Shown here: piece after piece, positions 38,901 to 41,900 of the stretch | How positions within the stretch are numbered: position 1 is the stretch's first letter | Layout: the number at the start of each line of letters is the position of its first letter | From: Undaria pinnatifida | Taxonomy: Eukaryota > Sar > Phaeophyceae > Laminariales > Alariaceae | DNA length: 64,000 nt | Assembly (NCBI GenBank): GCA_012845835.1 | Contig: JABAKD010000005.1 | Span: 9,288,823 to 9,352,822 of the forward strand | Direction of reading: 5' to 3' | Translations under genes and position numbers: made by a program | The notes under the pieces: generated by a model | What the model was told of the DNA's origin: nothing | The model's input: only the letters and a program-made list of their open reading frames with translations | Database searches by the model: none

Positions 38901-41900
38901 ACGGCCATGCACAAATTGAGTACACCCCCAATCAGCTTTTGGGTATGTTGTAAAGAGCTCCTCCAGGTGAAGAGCCTCGGGGAAAAAAAACTTGTGCACC
39001 TATACAATAGCATGCGCCGTGGGTACAGTGCGGGGGGTCCCGAATAGTGCCGGTTTAGTAGTGCCACTGGTCTCTACAGTGCCGGTGAAATCGCTTGCCA
39101 TGACTAGAACCCCCTACGAGTATAGTAGCTCTCAGTAGTAGTCCTCTCCCCCAATAGTGCCGGTGCCCTGAATAGTGCCGGTATATTCGGCTGGCACATA
39201 CCAGCACTAACGGGACCCCCCCCCCCCCCCCCCCGCCCCCGCCTCCGCCCCCCACACTGTATGCTTAAACAATACTCAGTCATGATTACGTCCATGAACA
39301 TTTCCGAAAAGCCGAACCACGAACGGTCACGGACACTATCGATAATCGGAAATTGACTTTTACCGACGAGCCATTGTTTCGCTTCCCCCCCACAAAAACA
39401 GGACACAAGGATTCTCAGGTGCTTCAACAGTGCACCAACTGCACTTTTGCTAACCCGGAGCTATCGGTGGAGTGCCAGATGTGTGGCGAACCCCTGCCCT
39501 ACGGACGGGCAAGGCGCAGCGTTAGGGTGAGAAGAAAGAAAGAAAGAAAGGAAGAAAGAAAGAATGAAAGAAAGAAAGAAAGAAAGAAAGAAAGAGAGAA
39601 AGAGAAAGAAACGCCGAGCCTGTGCTGTATCATACCAGGTACATCACACGTCTCCATGCACCTTTTTCAACCCCTCAAAAAACAAAAGATGGGATGGCAG
39701 CCTGATAAAAAGGAGATGATGTGCGTGACAGCGGTAGGGTAAGAAGAAGAAGAAGAAAAGAAAGGCCGAGCCTGTCTGTGCCTTACAGTTGATCACTCAC
39801 CCATTTATGGTACATTATGCTCCTCAATCAAACCTCACCCCCTCAAAAAAAAAAAACTGTGGGGTTTCATGTAAATATGGCGGTTTCGCCAGCCCGGAAG
39901 TATTGGTGGAGTACCAGGCATCACTACTACGCAAAGCGTATTATATAACATGGATGTAACCGTTTTGCCAACCCGGAAGTACTGGTGGAGTGTGCCAGAT
40001 GTGTGACCGTGCCAACCCGGAAGTAGTTATTTTTTCACTCTGAATGATTCTACGATAGCCCCCACCAGAGCCGGCGAATTGTTTAACGAACGAACGTTTC
40101 ATGGCTGCACGACATGAGGAACGATTATACGAAAAATACAATCTTCCTATGTTTTTGCTTGCAGAGGACAGTCGAATGATGACGTCGGGGTGCCAACAAG
40201 GGGCACCGTATTTCAGGAGATACGGCCGGGAGCTGGTTTCGAAACCGGCGATTTCGTTAGAGAAATGTTGGGGGGGGTACCGTAGTACGGCTCCTCTCTT
40301 TTGAGCTCAAAACGTTTTTCTCGCCGACGGGGATTCCGATAGATCACGATCTAGATCATCTATCATTCACACCTTGGACAGATCACGATCTAGACCAAAG
40401 ACGTCGGTTGACGTTCTAGTTTTGATCCATCAAGGCGTGTTTGGACTTGTCATGCTAGCTTTAGTGTGTGGAGTTCCTTGACAGCTGTCCGTCAAGTCCG
40501 CCAAGGGCCAAGAGCGCCGTCAACCCACATTTTTTTTCATCTATTAATTGACGATTCACATCTCGGACAGATCACGACCTATATAATCTAGATCACGTAG
40601 GTCAATATGTTGTCGCAGATCCTGTATCTGCCGTTGTGCGATGTTGTACAGAAGCTGCACATACCGCTCTGTCCAAAAAATATAAGCGGCCTTTGGACAT
40701 TAATCTTGAAATAAAATGTCGGTTATATTTCCGGGCAGAGTGGTGAGAGTATTGTTGTTGTTGTTAGATGATGCCAGCAGTATGGCTCCCCCCCCGTGTA
40801 ACATGAGCTGTTGATAGAATTCGATGCGAGTCGACGAAGGAAGAAATCGCCGGAGCCTCCTCGCGATAAAAACGAAGGCGCGCGCGTATAGTAGTGAGGA
40901 AGGGGAAGAAGAGCCTGCCTGGTGATCCGGGGTCTAACTTAGGTATAGGGAGGGAGAAGGGGAAAGAAAGTGCGAAGATAGAATCAGGATTCGCAAAAAA
41001 AAATAATAAATAAAAAACAAAAAAAAAGACCAAGCAGATCTTCCCCTGGATAATTTAGATCATCAAGTGGGGATCGGTGATCTGTCGGATGTGCATTTTT
41101 TCATTTTTGTTTTCATTTTTATTTCTAGGATGCCTAGTAATACTCTGTATTCGTACTCCTTCCGATATTAAAGCGGAGAAAAAACAAAATACACCACCTA
41201 CCATACATTTGACAGAGCAGTATAGTGGAAACTACAGTGATAAATAAGATATGATGTTAGATCTAGCTCAAAATTCCCCACCTAAAGTAAAAATACCAAC
41301 ACCAACCATTATGGTGGAGAAAAAACATGACATTTTTTTTTTTAAACAAAATAATAGGACCCCTCCCATTAAAAAACTCACCTACGTAGTATATTACAAG
41401 TACCAACAACGCAGCTTGCAAAGACGAGTACTGACCGGAAATTCGCCGAACTCACGGCTGACGTCCTTAAAATATTTTTATCAAATAGATAGCATCTTCA
41501 CATTTGGCGTCGTCGGCGCGGTAATCGATCGATATTTTACCCCATTCGCTCAGTAGGTAACATTAGCGTTGTTGACAGGATAATCGATCGACGTTTTTCC
41601 CAGTTAACACTTTCACATTTGGCGTCTTCGGCAGGCAATTGATCGATAGTTTACCTCGTTCGCTCATTAGGCAACACCTTCATATATATCCGGCGTTGCC
41701 GGCGCGGGAATCGATCGATATTCTACCCCGTTTGCTACACCTTTACATTTGGCGTCGTCGGCACAATAATCGATCGATTGTTCACCCCGTTAGCTCAGGA
41801 GGTAACATTTTCACATCTGACGTCGTCGACACAGTAATCGATCGATGGTCTACCCCATGAACTCAAGAAGTAACATATTCACATTCGGCGTCGTGGGCGT

